From the NCBI RefSeq assembly GCF_016908355.1, contig NZ_JAFBDT010000005.1, forward strand, positions 89,544 to 153,543: a stretch of DNA of 64,000 bases, in the 5' to 3' direction. This stretch comes from Fusibacter tunisiensis (GTDB lineage: Bacteria > Bacillota > Clostridia > Peptostreptococcales > Acidaminobacteraceae). The translations under genes and the position numbers were made by a program. Below, piece after piece: positions 33,998-40,873 of this stretch; the stretch's first letter is position 1; each line of letters begins with the position of its first letter. Under the pieces are notes generated by a model. That model ran no database searches, was not told the DNA's origin, and saw only the letters and a program-made list of their open reading frames with translations.

Positions 33998-36346
33998 TTA
34001 TCCGCCATATTGATAAAGTCGCTGCCTACCATATATGGGCAAACGCTTAATACTGCTGGTTCGTTCCCATCCGGGGATCTGAGCCATGAGTGCTGCGATC
34101 TGATAACTATCGGTGGTCTTTAATTCTGGTAGATTACGATTGAAGCACTCACACCATATTTCTGCATTGCTTACAGAGGTTCGTGTAACAGTTCCTGTAT
34201 GCTTATCCCCACCAAATTCGGTTCCACTTAGGTAGTTTCTACGGGCAAACAAATCCATGCTATCCCAATCATCTGGAAGTAAGGTATTCAGGTACTCCTC
34301 CACCATACCAACACGCTCATCAGCCTCCATGGCACCCTTCTGGGCCTTTTCAGCTTCTTCTAAAATGTCACCCTCGAGATACAGTTTTTCACCTGAGTTC
34401 CATATTTCTTTTGCTTCTGCCCAGAACTGCTGCCTGTATTCTTCAGTGAAATTCCATGTCTTTTTCTGCTTTTTCTGATGTACCTTGATGATCCAAAATC
34501 GGCGGTTTCCTGTGATGTCACGTAAATATCCACGCTCACCATTTACCGTTGCAATGACAATGCACTGTCTGGGATGGCTTTCCACAACTCTTCCGTAGGA
34601 TGGTCTATATTTATCGTCTGAGGTAGAGAGGAAGGCTTTCACTTTTTCAATGTCGGCTTTTTTCATCCCGGCAAGTTCACCGATCTCAACTACCCAGAAT
34701 CCCTGAAGTTTTTCAGCACCTGACTTGTCGTCCATATCGGTAAGGGATAGAGTTTCAGAATAGAAGTCTGCTGTTACCAGGTCTTTCAAAATTGTGCTTT
34801 TGCCAATACCCTGGTCGCCATCAAGCACTGGAACGCAGTCAAACTTAATTCCAGGAACGTATATCCGGGCAACCGCCGCTGCAAAGGTCTTTCTAGTCAC
34901 TGTGCGTATATACTCAGTGTCATCAGCCTGAAGATATTTGATGAAAACATCCTCCACTCGTTTAACTCCATCCCACGCAGGAAGGGAATCAAGGTAATCC
35001 CTTATAGGGTGGAATCTCCGATCATCAGCAACCTTGGTAAAAGCAACATCGTGGTTTCTACTTGAGAACGGAAGGTAGCGAATATCCATAATGGACTTAA
35101 GCTGGGCTGTGTCGGCGTCTCTCCAAAACACGTTACCTTCCGGTCTTTCCCACGGAAGTGGTCCAGTGACCTGGATACGGTTTGATAACTCGTTGAATGC
35201 AAAATTCTTAAAATCAGGATCATGATTCAGGATAAGGTTTAAGTTGTACACGCTGTTTTCGAGTACTTGACTTCGGGGCTGATATTTTAGTTTTTCTTTC
35301 CAGTCGTCACCAAGATCTGTGAAATCCACTTCAGCTTCTGCAAGTTTTTCATTGGTAGCAAAGACTTTCACCTGATCGATTTTCATTACGAAATCACACA
35401 TACTCTTAAAGGACTTCTTAACATCGTCATCTCCAAACTTATGGATACGGACGATGTCAAAGGCGTTACATAATTTAAGGTAGGCCGGGTCCTTGGCATG
35501 ATGGCTGTATACGAACTTGCCACCTTCTTTGATTTCAACACCCGCCATGCTACTTGACTCGATAAAATGGTAGCGGTCCTCATTTTCTGTCGGCGCGTAA
35601 ATATCTGATAAAAACACATCGATCGCTTTTGTGACGGGGAAGTAGACCCTATTGAAAAGCCCGACAACGCCTTCCTTTTCAAGAGGATCCTGCACCTTCT
35701 GATGCGATACTGTATTTGCCTTGCTCTCCCTCGATGAAGTTGGAAGTCTTGTAGGATCAGTCCATTCAGGATGAGCAGTTAAAATTTCATCTGGATTAAG
35801 CCAGTCTTTATCCACTTCCTTATAGATGAAGTTTCCATTGGATGGAGTGCTTGACCAGTACATAAGCTGGTTTGGGAGATAAGAGCATTCATCAAAATAA
35901 TCTATGCCCAGCATCTGAGCAAGATATCTTGAAACTGCTACAAACTCTTCTGGTGATACATCTCTTGTAAGAGGCAAGATAATGCGCACCCTCGGATTTT
36001 CTTCAGTACTGCTATGGGTGGAGTATAGAACTGAGGTATACTGGGCATTCGATTCATAGTTTTCAAGAAACTCTTTATCAATGCGGTCACCATCTAAAGC
36101 AATCATCGAGCGGAGCTCCACAGTGCCAATTTTCCTGCGACCGCCTTTTAGAACACCTGCAACAAAACCACCTTGATCTTTTGCATCATCCTTTTGGGAT
36201 TTGCTGAACTTGGCATATTCTTCTGCTGATTCAGTTGTACGGATTGGAGTCTTCAACCTATCTTTTAGTTCATCAAATGTGATTTCTTTGTTGACCCACT
36301 TCTTCGCCTGGCGGCTGTTCCCGTAGGCAATGGCTAATTTTCTCAT
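33998..36346 (-). CDS. VapE-family replication protein (primase/helicase)
   Basis: 782 residues. The C-terminal half is a virulence-associated-E ATPase: Walker A DGDQGIGKSTILKDL near residue 510, Walker B-like WVVEIGELAGMKKADIE, and YRPSYGRVVESHPRQC with NGERGYLRDITGNRRFW. The N-terminal part (VELRSMIALDGDRIDKEFLE ... RVRIILPLTRDVSPEEFVAV) resembles primase-polymerase domains of such proteins. It acts as the replicative helicase-primase of the phage. GGAGGTGG precedes the ATG. 110 bases separate it from VRR-NUC. Confidence 0.92.
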   Translation of the reverse strand: MRKLAIAYGNSRQAKKWVNKEITFDELKDRLKTPIRTTESAEEYAKFSKSQKDDAKDQGGFVAGVLKGGRRKIGTVELRSMIALDGDRIDKEFLENYESNAQYTSVLYSTHSSTEENPRVRIILPLTRDVSPEEFVAVSRYLAQMLGIDYFDECSYLPNQLMYWSSTPSNGNFIYKEVDKDWLNPDEILTAHPEWTDPTRLPTSSRESKANTVSHQKVQDPLEKEGVVGLFNRVYFPVTKAIDVFLSDIYAPTENEDRYHFIESSSMAGVEIKEGGKFVYSHHAKDPAYLKLCNAFDIVRIHKFGDDDVKKSFKSMCDFVMKIDQVKVFATNEKLAEAEVDFTDLGDDWKEKLKYQPRSQVLENSVYNLNLILNHDPDFKNFAFNELSNRIQVTGPLPWERPEGNVFWRDADTAQLKSIMDIRYLPFSSRNHDVAFTKVADDRRFHPIRDYLDSLPAWDGVKRVEDVFIKYLQADDTEYIRTVTRKTFAAAVARIYVPGIKFDCVPVLDGDQGIGKSTILKDLVTADFYSETLSLTDMDDKSGAEKLQGFWVVEIGELAGMKKADIEKVKAFLSTSDDKYRPSYGRVVESHPRQCIVIATVNGERGYLRDITGNRRFWIIKVHQKKQKKTWNFTEEYRQQFWAEAKEIWNSGEKLYLEGDILEEAEKAQKGAMEADERVGMVEEYLNTLLPDDWDSMDLFARRNYLSGTEFGGDKHTGTVTRTSVSNAEIWCECFNRNLPELKTTDSYQIAALMAQIPGWERTSSIKRLPIYGRQRLYQYGG

Positions 36347-36777
36347 AAAGAATCCACCTCCTCGAAATCTTTATTGAAGTATCTGATCGGCTGTCTACGT
36401 TTCTTAGCCTTTTCAATTTCAATACTCATCCCTCTTGAAATGACATCACCGAGCACCCACACCTCCTGGCATTTGCCCATGAGGATAATGTCCATGAAAA
36501 TTGCTAGGTCGCGCTCCTTTTCATTGTTGTCATCCATGAACTGTGGAAACATTAAATGTGGAGCCAGTGGAATGTTACCTTTCTCTAGTGCAAACCGGCA
36601 GAAGTCTTGCGCCCTCTTTATGTTCCCTTCGGTATCCCCATTGAATGGTGAGCAAATATAGACAAGAGGCTTGAAGGCAGCTTTTAATGCTGCCTTTTCC
36701 TCACGAGTGACGTTACTTAGTGCTTCATATAGAGTAGGGTCATAGTATCCTTCAGCATTGAACTTATTTATGCTCAT
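36343..36777 (-). CDS. DUF4406-type nucleoside deoxyribosyltransferase-like protein
   Basis: 144 residues. PLVYICSPFNGDTEGNIKRA, APHLMFPQFMDDNNEKERDL, CQEVWVLGDVISRGMSIEIE are the DUF4406/DUF7768 landmarks, distantly related to nucleoside 2-deoxyribosyltransferases. Might modify nucleotides or signal molecules during infection. Overlaps the VapE start by 4 bases. Confidence 0.8.
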   Translation of the reverse strand: MSINKFNAEGYYDPTLYEALSNVTREEKAALKAAFKPLVYICSPFNGDTEGNIKRAQDFCRFALEKGNIPLAPHLMFPQFMDDNNEKERDLAIFMDIILMGKCQEVWVLGDVISRGMSIEIEKAKKRRQPIRYFNKDFEEVDSL

Positions 36778-37303
36778 AACAGCTACCCCCTCTAGTTAAT
36801 TCTTCTGCTTTGAGAAAACCCATATAAAATTCTGGTGAAAAAATCCCACATACATCTGTTTCAAACCATAGAACACCTTTTTCATCAACAAACCCTGTAA
36901 TGCTTGTATCTTGAAAATGCTCATTGTTAATAACGCTTGATTTAAGTGGGAATAGGTCATCTATTAATTCGATTAAGCCATCTGAATCAAAAATGTCTAT
37001 CAGACTAGAGTCCCCTACTTGTTGAGCCACTTGTTGTGCTACAGCTACCGCGTCTTCATATGAAATTAGATGCCATTCTCCAATAATTTTAAATTCCTTT
37101 AGTTGAGTTAAAATTTTACTTTCAACTTCATAGCCGTTCTGATAGGGCCCTAAAGCCATATATCTTGAAACACGAAAACCACCTGTTCTTTCTAAATAGT
37201 TAATTCTTTCTGTATAATCCTTTGAAACCCCAATTTTTACATGGTTTTTGCATTTTTCAATGACATAAACCCATTGGTCTGGCTTTTTAATTTTTTTACT
37301 CAT
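36764..37303 (-). CDS. GIY-YIG/T5orf172 domain protein
   Basis: 179 residues from ATG at 37303 (GGAGGTGTGAT upstream). WVYVIEKCKNHVKIGVSKDY and TERINYLERTGGFRVSRYMA form the Mug113/T5orf172 branch of the GIY-YIG nuclease fold (Tyr in VYV, K-IG). The C-terminal about 90 residues are unrelated to anything I recognise. This domain is common in phage antirepressors and Bro-associated genes; it follows such a gene here. Confidence 0.82.
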   Translation of the reverse strand: MSKKIKKPDQWVYVIEKCKNHVKIGVSKDYTERINYLERTGGFRVSRYMALGPYQNGYEVESKILTQLKEFKIIGEWHLISYEDAVAVAQQVAQQVGDSSLIDIFDSDGLIELIDDLFPLKSSVINNEHFQDTSITGFVDEKGVLWFETDVCGIFSPEFYMGFLKAEELTRGGSCYEHK

Positions 37304-37304
37304 A

Positions 37305-38087
37305 TCACACCTCCATCTCAATCTGTGGGTAGATACCGTCGGCCTTCAGCTGCTCATAGATGAAGAGTCTGCCTTTTTGCGTCCATTTGGTATGAACTTT
37401 CGTATGCTTTATGCCTTTGCTATCCTCATAAACGTGTGTGTTGGTTTTGGTGTATCCATTGGGAGCATATTTTTGATACAAAAGCCAAATATCACCTTGC
37501 TTAAACTGAATTCCTTTTTCATGAAGGTATTCATTCATGCGGATCCCGCTCCAACCGTAGTCTTTGGCAATAACGGAGATGTTCACGGCATCCTTGCATT
37601 TAAGAACCACATCGTAATAAGTAGCTTTGGGTTTCATTTCAGCAATTTGCTGCTGCCCCACTGCAACTGCTGCCATAAGTCTCTTGTTCTTCTCACGTTC
37701 TTCCTTAAGTGCAGTAAAAGCGGCAATGGCAAGATCGGGATTGGCTATTAGTTCATCCGTTGCGTACATACCATGCTTTCGAATGGCTGGCAGCACTTCG
37801 CTTGTAACCCAACGCTTAAACTTCTTCGCTTTTGGCATTTTGCTTGAGAGAATAAGACTGTAAAGACCTGATTCGTTAATAGCAGTCATTGTTTGATTTC
37901 TACCGATGGCGTCACGAACCGTTACGTCACTCTTGTCCTCTTCATCCACATGATCAATTAAAGCTTTGCGAGTATTGGAGTAACTGAGAATATCAGCTAC
38001 ATCCTTGCCAACAAAGTATGGTTGACCGCCAATTGTTGTGGTGCGTACAGAACCAAAATCTGCATTGTTATAAACTTGTAATTCCAT
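37305..38087 (-). CDS. BRO-N / KilAC phage antirepressor
   Basis: 260 residues. Residues 1-110 BRO-N (FGSVRTTTIGGQPYFVGKDV ... SGLYSLILSSKMPKAKKFKR ... EVLPAIRKHGMY); residues about 150-255 KilAC/ANT DNA-binding domain (VLKCKDAVNISVIAKDYGWS, GIRMNEYLHEKGIQFKQGDI, HTKWTQKGRLFIYEQLK). It likely antagonises the lysogeny repressor. No matching repressor can be seen in this window. Its 4-base spacing to the next gene indicates an operon. Confidence 0.92.
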   Translation of the reverse strand: MELQVYNNADFGSVRTTTIGGQPYFVGKDVADILSYSNTRKALIDHVDEEDKSDVTVRDAIGRNQTMTAINESGLYSLILSSKMPKAKKFKRWVTSEVLPAIRKHGMYATDELIANPDLAIAAFTALKEEREKNKRLMAAVAVGQQQIAEMKPKATYYDVVLKCKDAVNISVIAKDYGWSGIRMNEYLHEKGIQFKQGDIWLLYQKYAPNGYTKTNTHVYEDSKGIKHTKVHTKWTQKGRLFIYEQLKADGIYPQIEMEV

Positions 38088-38117
38088 CAGAATTACCTCC
38101 TTAAATTTTTTGAAGGC

Positions 38118-38166
38118 TTGACCCTTCTAAGTGGTAGCCTTGGGAAAGGGTCAAATCTGACGATTC
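38118..38166 (-). repeat. Hairpin with conserved element B
   Basis: TTGACCCTT (38118-38126) and AAGGGTCAA (38146-38154) are perfect 9-base arms enclosing TGGTAGCC. Element B (38127-38166) matches element A at 4598-4637. The hairpin takes in the stop codon of the sigma-like gene and lies before the antirepressor ribosome site. Confidence 0.6.
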
Positions 38167-38723
38167 TGATATTCTTCTTGTAATTTTTTAGTTGCTCTCT
38201 TTAATTTTTGAGTGATGTTGTTTTCATCAGCGCCGATGGAGTTCGCATACTCACGAATTGGAATTCCATCGATACGGACTGCAATAAAGGCATCTGCCCA
38301 TTCAGGTTTTTTTATAAGAGTTTTGCGGATCCAGACGCAAATAGCCTCGCATTCATAATCTCTACTGCGTGTTTCATCATCGGAGGTTGTACAGAGATAA
38401 TCCATAATGTTAAAAGACTCATCATCTAGTTCACCTTGGATATATCCCCTCTTGCCATTTGATTTTTTCATCTTGGGATTAGGGTCAATCCGCCTTGTTT
38501 CCCTCCGCCAACCGTTGTATTCTTGGGAGTTCAACAGGTCAAACATCTCTTGCACAGTTTCACAGCGCTTGACTTCATCTTTCTTTTCAGGCTTAGCCTC
38601 TGCAAGACGCTGCTCATAGTCGATGTCCAGCATGATGCTGTAATCGCCATCCGGAATTTCAATTGTGGTGTAGTTCTTGTGACCGTTTTTGATGTTTTCT
38701 TCATACAGTACTTTAATTTTCAT
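38151..38723 (-). CDS. Phage sigma-70-like regulator
   Basis: 190 residues. MKIKVLYEENIKNGHKNYTT at the start; the C-terminal part has a sigma-4-like HTH (IREYANSIGADENNITQKLK, RATKKLQEEYQNRQI). DDESFNIMDYLCTTSDDE lies in between. Similar proteins begin early operons of Clostridia phages and ICEs. AAAGGAG lies upstream of the ATG; a leader with a terminator precedes it, so read-through control is likely. Confidence 0.78.
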   Translation of the reverse strand: MKIKVLYEENIKNGHKNYTTIEIPDGDYSIMLDIDYEQRLAEAKPEKKDEVKRCETVQEMFDLLNSQEYNGWRRETRRIDPNPKMKKSNGKRGYIQGELDDESFNIMDYLCTTSDDETRSRDYECEAICVWIRKTLIKKPEWADAFIAVRIDGIPIREYANSIGADENNITQKLKRATKKLQEEYQNRQI

Positions 38724-38762
38724 TTTGTACTCCTTTCCGTCCTGGCATTGACGGCGGAATAC

Positions 38763-38796
38763 AAAAAGAGCCTGTGGAGAAGATGACCACAGACTC
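38763..38796 (-). terminator. Attenuator-type terminator upstream of the sigma-like gene
   Basis: GAGTCTGTGG and CCACAGGCTC pair over 10 bases (one G-U) around a 9-base loop and are followed by five T. It lies after the 27-codon leader ORF and before the sigma-like gene. Confidence 0.8.
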
Positions 38797-38804
38797 CGCT
38801 TGTC

Positions 38805-38888
38805 CTAAAAATGGGCACACGAAATCACGGTGGGTGCATCTTCATTCCAAATACAGTCTTTATCACTGTATTCTGAACTCTTATGCAT
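38805..38888 (-). CDS. Possible 27-residue leader peptide
   Basis: ATG at 38888, stop TAG at 38805. Product begins MHKSSEYSDKDC, has IWNEDAPTVISCAHF. It stops 9 bases before the terminator hairpin. The ribosome site (GGCGGG) touches the start, so translation is uncertain. GACGGCGGGA just upstream could pair with TTCCGCCGTC after the terminator, giving alternative folds. Confidence 0.4.
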   Translation of the reverse strand: MHKSSEYSDKDCIWNEDAPTVISCAHF

Positions 38889-38953
38889 CCCGCCGTCCGT
38901 ATGCGCACTAGGACATTGAGATTTTATTTAGAAGCCAATCGGCTTTCTAGAAA

Positions 38954-38982
38954 CTAATATTTAAAAAAACTTGACCTGTAAA
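38954..38982 (-). promoter_or_regulatory. Candidate early promoter of the prophage
   Basis: TTTACA, 17 bases, TATTAG on the minus strand, about 230 bases before the sigma-like gene and 65 before the leader ORF. The remainder of 38889-39030 shows only a GCC/GGC hairpin at 38931-38950. Confidence 0.45.
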
Positions 38983-39025
38983 TCTAATTTCCGCTATGGT
39001 TATATTGAGCTGATTTCTTTCTTTG

Positions 39026-39079
39026 TAAAAATAAAAACGACCAGGAAATCCTCTTTTATAAGGGATTCATCCTGGCCGT
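39026..39079 (-). terminator. Strong terminator after the unknown three-gene operon
   Basis: ACGGCCAGGA and TCCTGGTCGT pair over ten bases with an inner AATCC/GGATT stem and are followed by TTTTTATTTTT. It closes the 39098-40618 operon and separates it from the prophage early region. Confidence 0.88.
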
Positions 39080-39097
39080 CCAGCAGCTCTTTAGATG

Positions 39098-39310
39098 TTA
39101 TGATGCTATCGGATAACTAAGTATTTCGAAAGCATCTATACTTATTCTTTTAATGACAGTTTCTGTCCTATCTCTGACAATCGTTAATTCACCACCCACG
39201 GCAAGCTTTATTATAGTAGTCTGCCTTTTGTATTTTGATTCAATCAATCCTGTCTTCGCATCCATAAAACACACAATGTGTTCTTGACAATCTTTTATCG
39301 GTTTTAACAT
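39098..39310 (-). CDS. Small unknown protein, third gene of the operon
   Basis: 70 residues from ATG at 39310 (GAGGGGGCGAAGT upstream). MLKPIKDCQEHIVCFMDAKT and LAVGGELTIVRDRTETVIKR suggest a small beta-sheet protein. It lies 177 bases after the previous gene. In that gap I see inverted ATATCA/TGATAT and the palindrome CCGGCCGG, so it might have a separate promoter. No family recognised. Confidence 0.6.
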   Translation of the reverse strand: MLKPIKDCQEHIVCFMDAKTGLIESKYKRQTTIIKLAVGGELTIVRDRTETVIKRISIDAFEILSYPIAS

Positions 39311-39487
39311 ACTTCGCCCCCTCATATTTTCTGCTAGAACGAAAAATGACCGAGATAGACAATAACAAATATCATAAAATGATATCGCTATAATCTACCC
39401 CGGCCGGTTACTTATTCGAACTGCACTAGCAGGTAAAAATTTCAATTATTAACTGTATCGTACTCCTTCGACGATAACGCGTTCTTT

Positions 39488-39694
39488 TTAAAAATCTATT
39501 TTATATCTTGGTAAAACCCTACATGAAATCTTCATTATTTCACTTAATGGTGTATATGCGACGATCTTTTCATCCTGCCCTTCTGTATAGCATAGTGCCA
39601 ATTGATCATTTACGATTGCCACCTTACCTTGATTTTTTCTTTTTCCATTCGTTGTAATTACTCGTGAATTTTCACATTGATTTTCTACAATCAT
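39488..39694 (-). CDS. Small unknown protein, second gene of the operon
   Basis: 68 residues, MIVENQCENSRVITTNGKRK and LSEIMKISCRVLPRYKIDF. The ATG touches the stop of the first gene (TAAATG), so it is translationally coupled. Small, mixed charge, no recognised motif. Its constant neighbourhood with the HTH gene suggests a functional partner. Confidence 0.6.
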   Translation of the reverse strand: MIVENQCENSRVITTNGKRKNQGKVAIVNDQLALCYTEGQDEKIVAYTPLSEIMKISCRVLPRYKIDF

Positions 39695-40618
39695 TTAGAG
39701 ATCCTCCTCATCATCAAAGTCTATTGGCTCGAACAATTCCATATCACTTTCATCCTGTTGAATTGAGCCCTTAAAAAAAGAACTTGCTACAGCGCCATCA
39801 TACCTTTTAAGCTGAGTTTCTTCCATAACACAATGTTCAACTAAATCAACCAATACAACAGTAACAAGACCATTAACCAATAAGTCATGAGAATCAATAC
39901 GTTTTAGGAAAGTCTCGTATACTTTCTCATCAATAAAAACAAATGAATACTTTTCATTTTCGTATAAATCACTTTCAAAACTGTCACTAGCAAACACCGA
40001 GGCAATTTTATTGATAAAATTTCCAACATAAGCTTCAACGACACTATCATTTGATTCTTCATTTAATATTGTCGGGCAAAGTCCAAATTTCCATGTGCTA
40101 TATGGAGACATTCCGCTTACTGAAAATCCAAAACTATAATTCCTTGGAAAAACTCGGTCCATCTGAGCTTTATATCCATTAAGTGAATATCCATTGAACG
40201 TTCCACTAAGTCTTCTTAGAGTAAATCCCCTATTAATAATTTCATTCTGAATGATCATTCCAGCACTTCTCTCATATTCCAACGTAAACACACGTCGTTT
40301 AGACGCTGAGTTGCTTTTTGATAATTTGCTATCTTCATCCTTTGATCTCATCCCATTAGCAGCTACTAAAGTCTCAAATGTAACCTCAGAATCTTTATCT
40401 GCGATTTTTGCTATTGCTTCAAGTAACTCAATACTTACCGGATTCCCCCCTGACCAATTACAAGCCCTTGAAATCGTTGGAGCGCTTACTTTTACACCCG
40501 GTGAAGATCTTTTAATATCGTCAGCAAACGTTGCCATTGAACGTTCACCTCTAACTTTATTTATTTGCTCTCTTAGTTCTTCAGCATTTGGGACTGAATA
40601 CTGCACATAATCTAACAT
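39695..40618 (-). CDS. HTH-domain regulator-like protein, first gene of an unknown operon
   Basis: 307 residues. Residues about 15-80 look like an XRE-type HTH (EELREQINKVRGERSMATFA, VSAPTISRACNWSGGNPVSI, LLEAIAKIADKDSEVTFETL). The remaining 220 residues (GMIIQNEIINRGFTLRRLSG ... SDLYENEKYSFVFIDEKVYE) end in a very acidic tail (SDMELFEPIDFDDEEDL) and match no family I know; a nuclease-like or sensor fold is possible. The C-terminal acid tail resembles DNA-mimic ends. It is preceded by a perfect consensus promoter with four operator-like sites. Confidence 0.72.
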   Translation of the reverse strand: MLDYVQYSVPNAEELREQINKVRGERSMATFADDIKRSSPGVKVSAPTISRACNWSGGNPVSIELLEAIAKIADKDSEVTFETLVAANGMRSKDEDSKLSKSNSASKRRVFTLEYERSAGMIIQNEIINRGFTLRRLSGTFNGYSLNGYKAQMDRVFPRNYSFGFSVSGMSPYSTWKFGLCPTILNEESNDSVVEAYVGNFINKIASVFASDSFESDLYENEKYSFVFIDEKVYETFLKRIDSHDLLVNGLVTVVLVDLVEHCVMEETQLKRYDGAVASSFFKGSIQQDESDMELFEPIDFDDEEDL

Positions 40619-40631
40619 TCCAAACCCTCCG

Positions 40632-40744
40632 TTTCATTTTGGAGAAATATCGTTTCTACTCTATGAAATGATTATACGTTTTAGAGTTGAATCTGTCAAT
40701 TGTTTTATTTCATTTTTGAGAAATAATTTTTCAATAAAATGAAA
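40632..40744 (-). promoter_or_regulatory. Four TTTC-N8-GAAA operators in two pairs flanking the promoter
   Basis: Sites at 40632-40647, 40653-40668, 40708-40723 and 40729-40744. Within each pair the sites are exactly 21 bases apart (two helical turns); the pairs are 76 bases apart. The first and third share 15 of 16 bases. One pair covers the transcription start region, the other lies just upstream of -35. Confidence 0.85.
40671..40699 (-). promoter_or_regulatory. Perfect consensus sigma-A promoter
   Basis: TTGACA (40699-40694), 17 bases, TATAAT (40676-40671) on the minus strand, driving the 40618 gene. Confidence 0.92.
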
Positions 40745-40770
40745 TGGTTGTTTTTGATGCTTTCTTGAAT

Positions 40771-40815
40771 AAAAAAACATAAAAGCCCGACAAACTAATA
40801 GACAGCTTGTCGGGC
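40771..40815 (-). terminator. Terminator of the type I restriction operon
   Basis: GCCCGACAA and TTGTCGGGC, nine perfect pairs, followed on the minus strand by TTTTATG and seven T. It lies 60 bases after hsdR. Confidence 0.92.
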
Positions 40816-40873
40816 AACAACTTCAGTACCCTCACAGGTACATTAAGATACATGCTTTTACATAAGTTATATC

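Larger units (their letters stand above)
1..39080 (-). mobile_element. HK97-type siphophage prophage (left end outside window)
   Basis: Terminases, HK97-fold portal, protease and capsid, long-tail genes with tape measure, holin and amidase, and a replication module all lie on one strand. The right limit is placed near the terminator at 39.04-39.08 kb, because restriction genes follow a small unknown operon beyond it. The polymerase runs off the left edge, so that end is outside. No integrase, excisionase or att repeat could be identified. Lysis genes are followed by early genes, so the order is circularly permuted relative to a usual early-to-lysis map. Confidence 0.9.

Noticed and set aside
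38929..39430. Attachment site at the right prophage end
   Set aside because: CCGGCCGG and small hairpins are present but there is no tRNA and the left end is not in the window, so no duplication can be tested.
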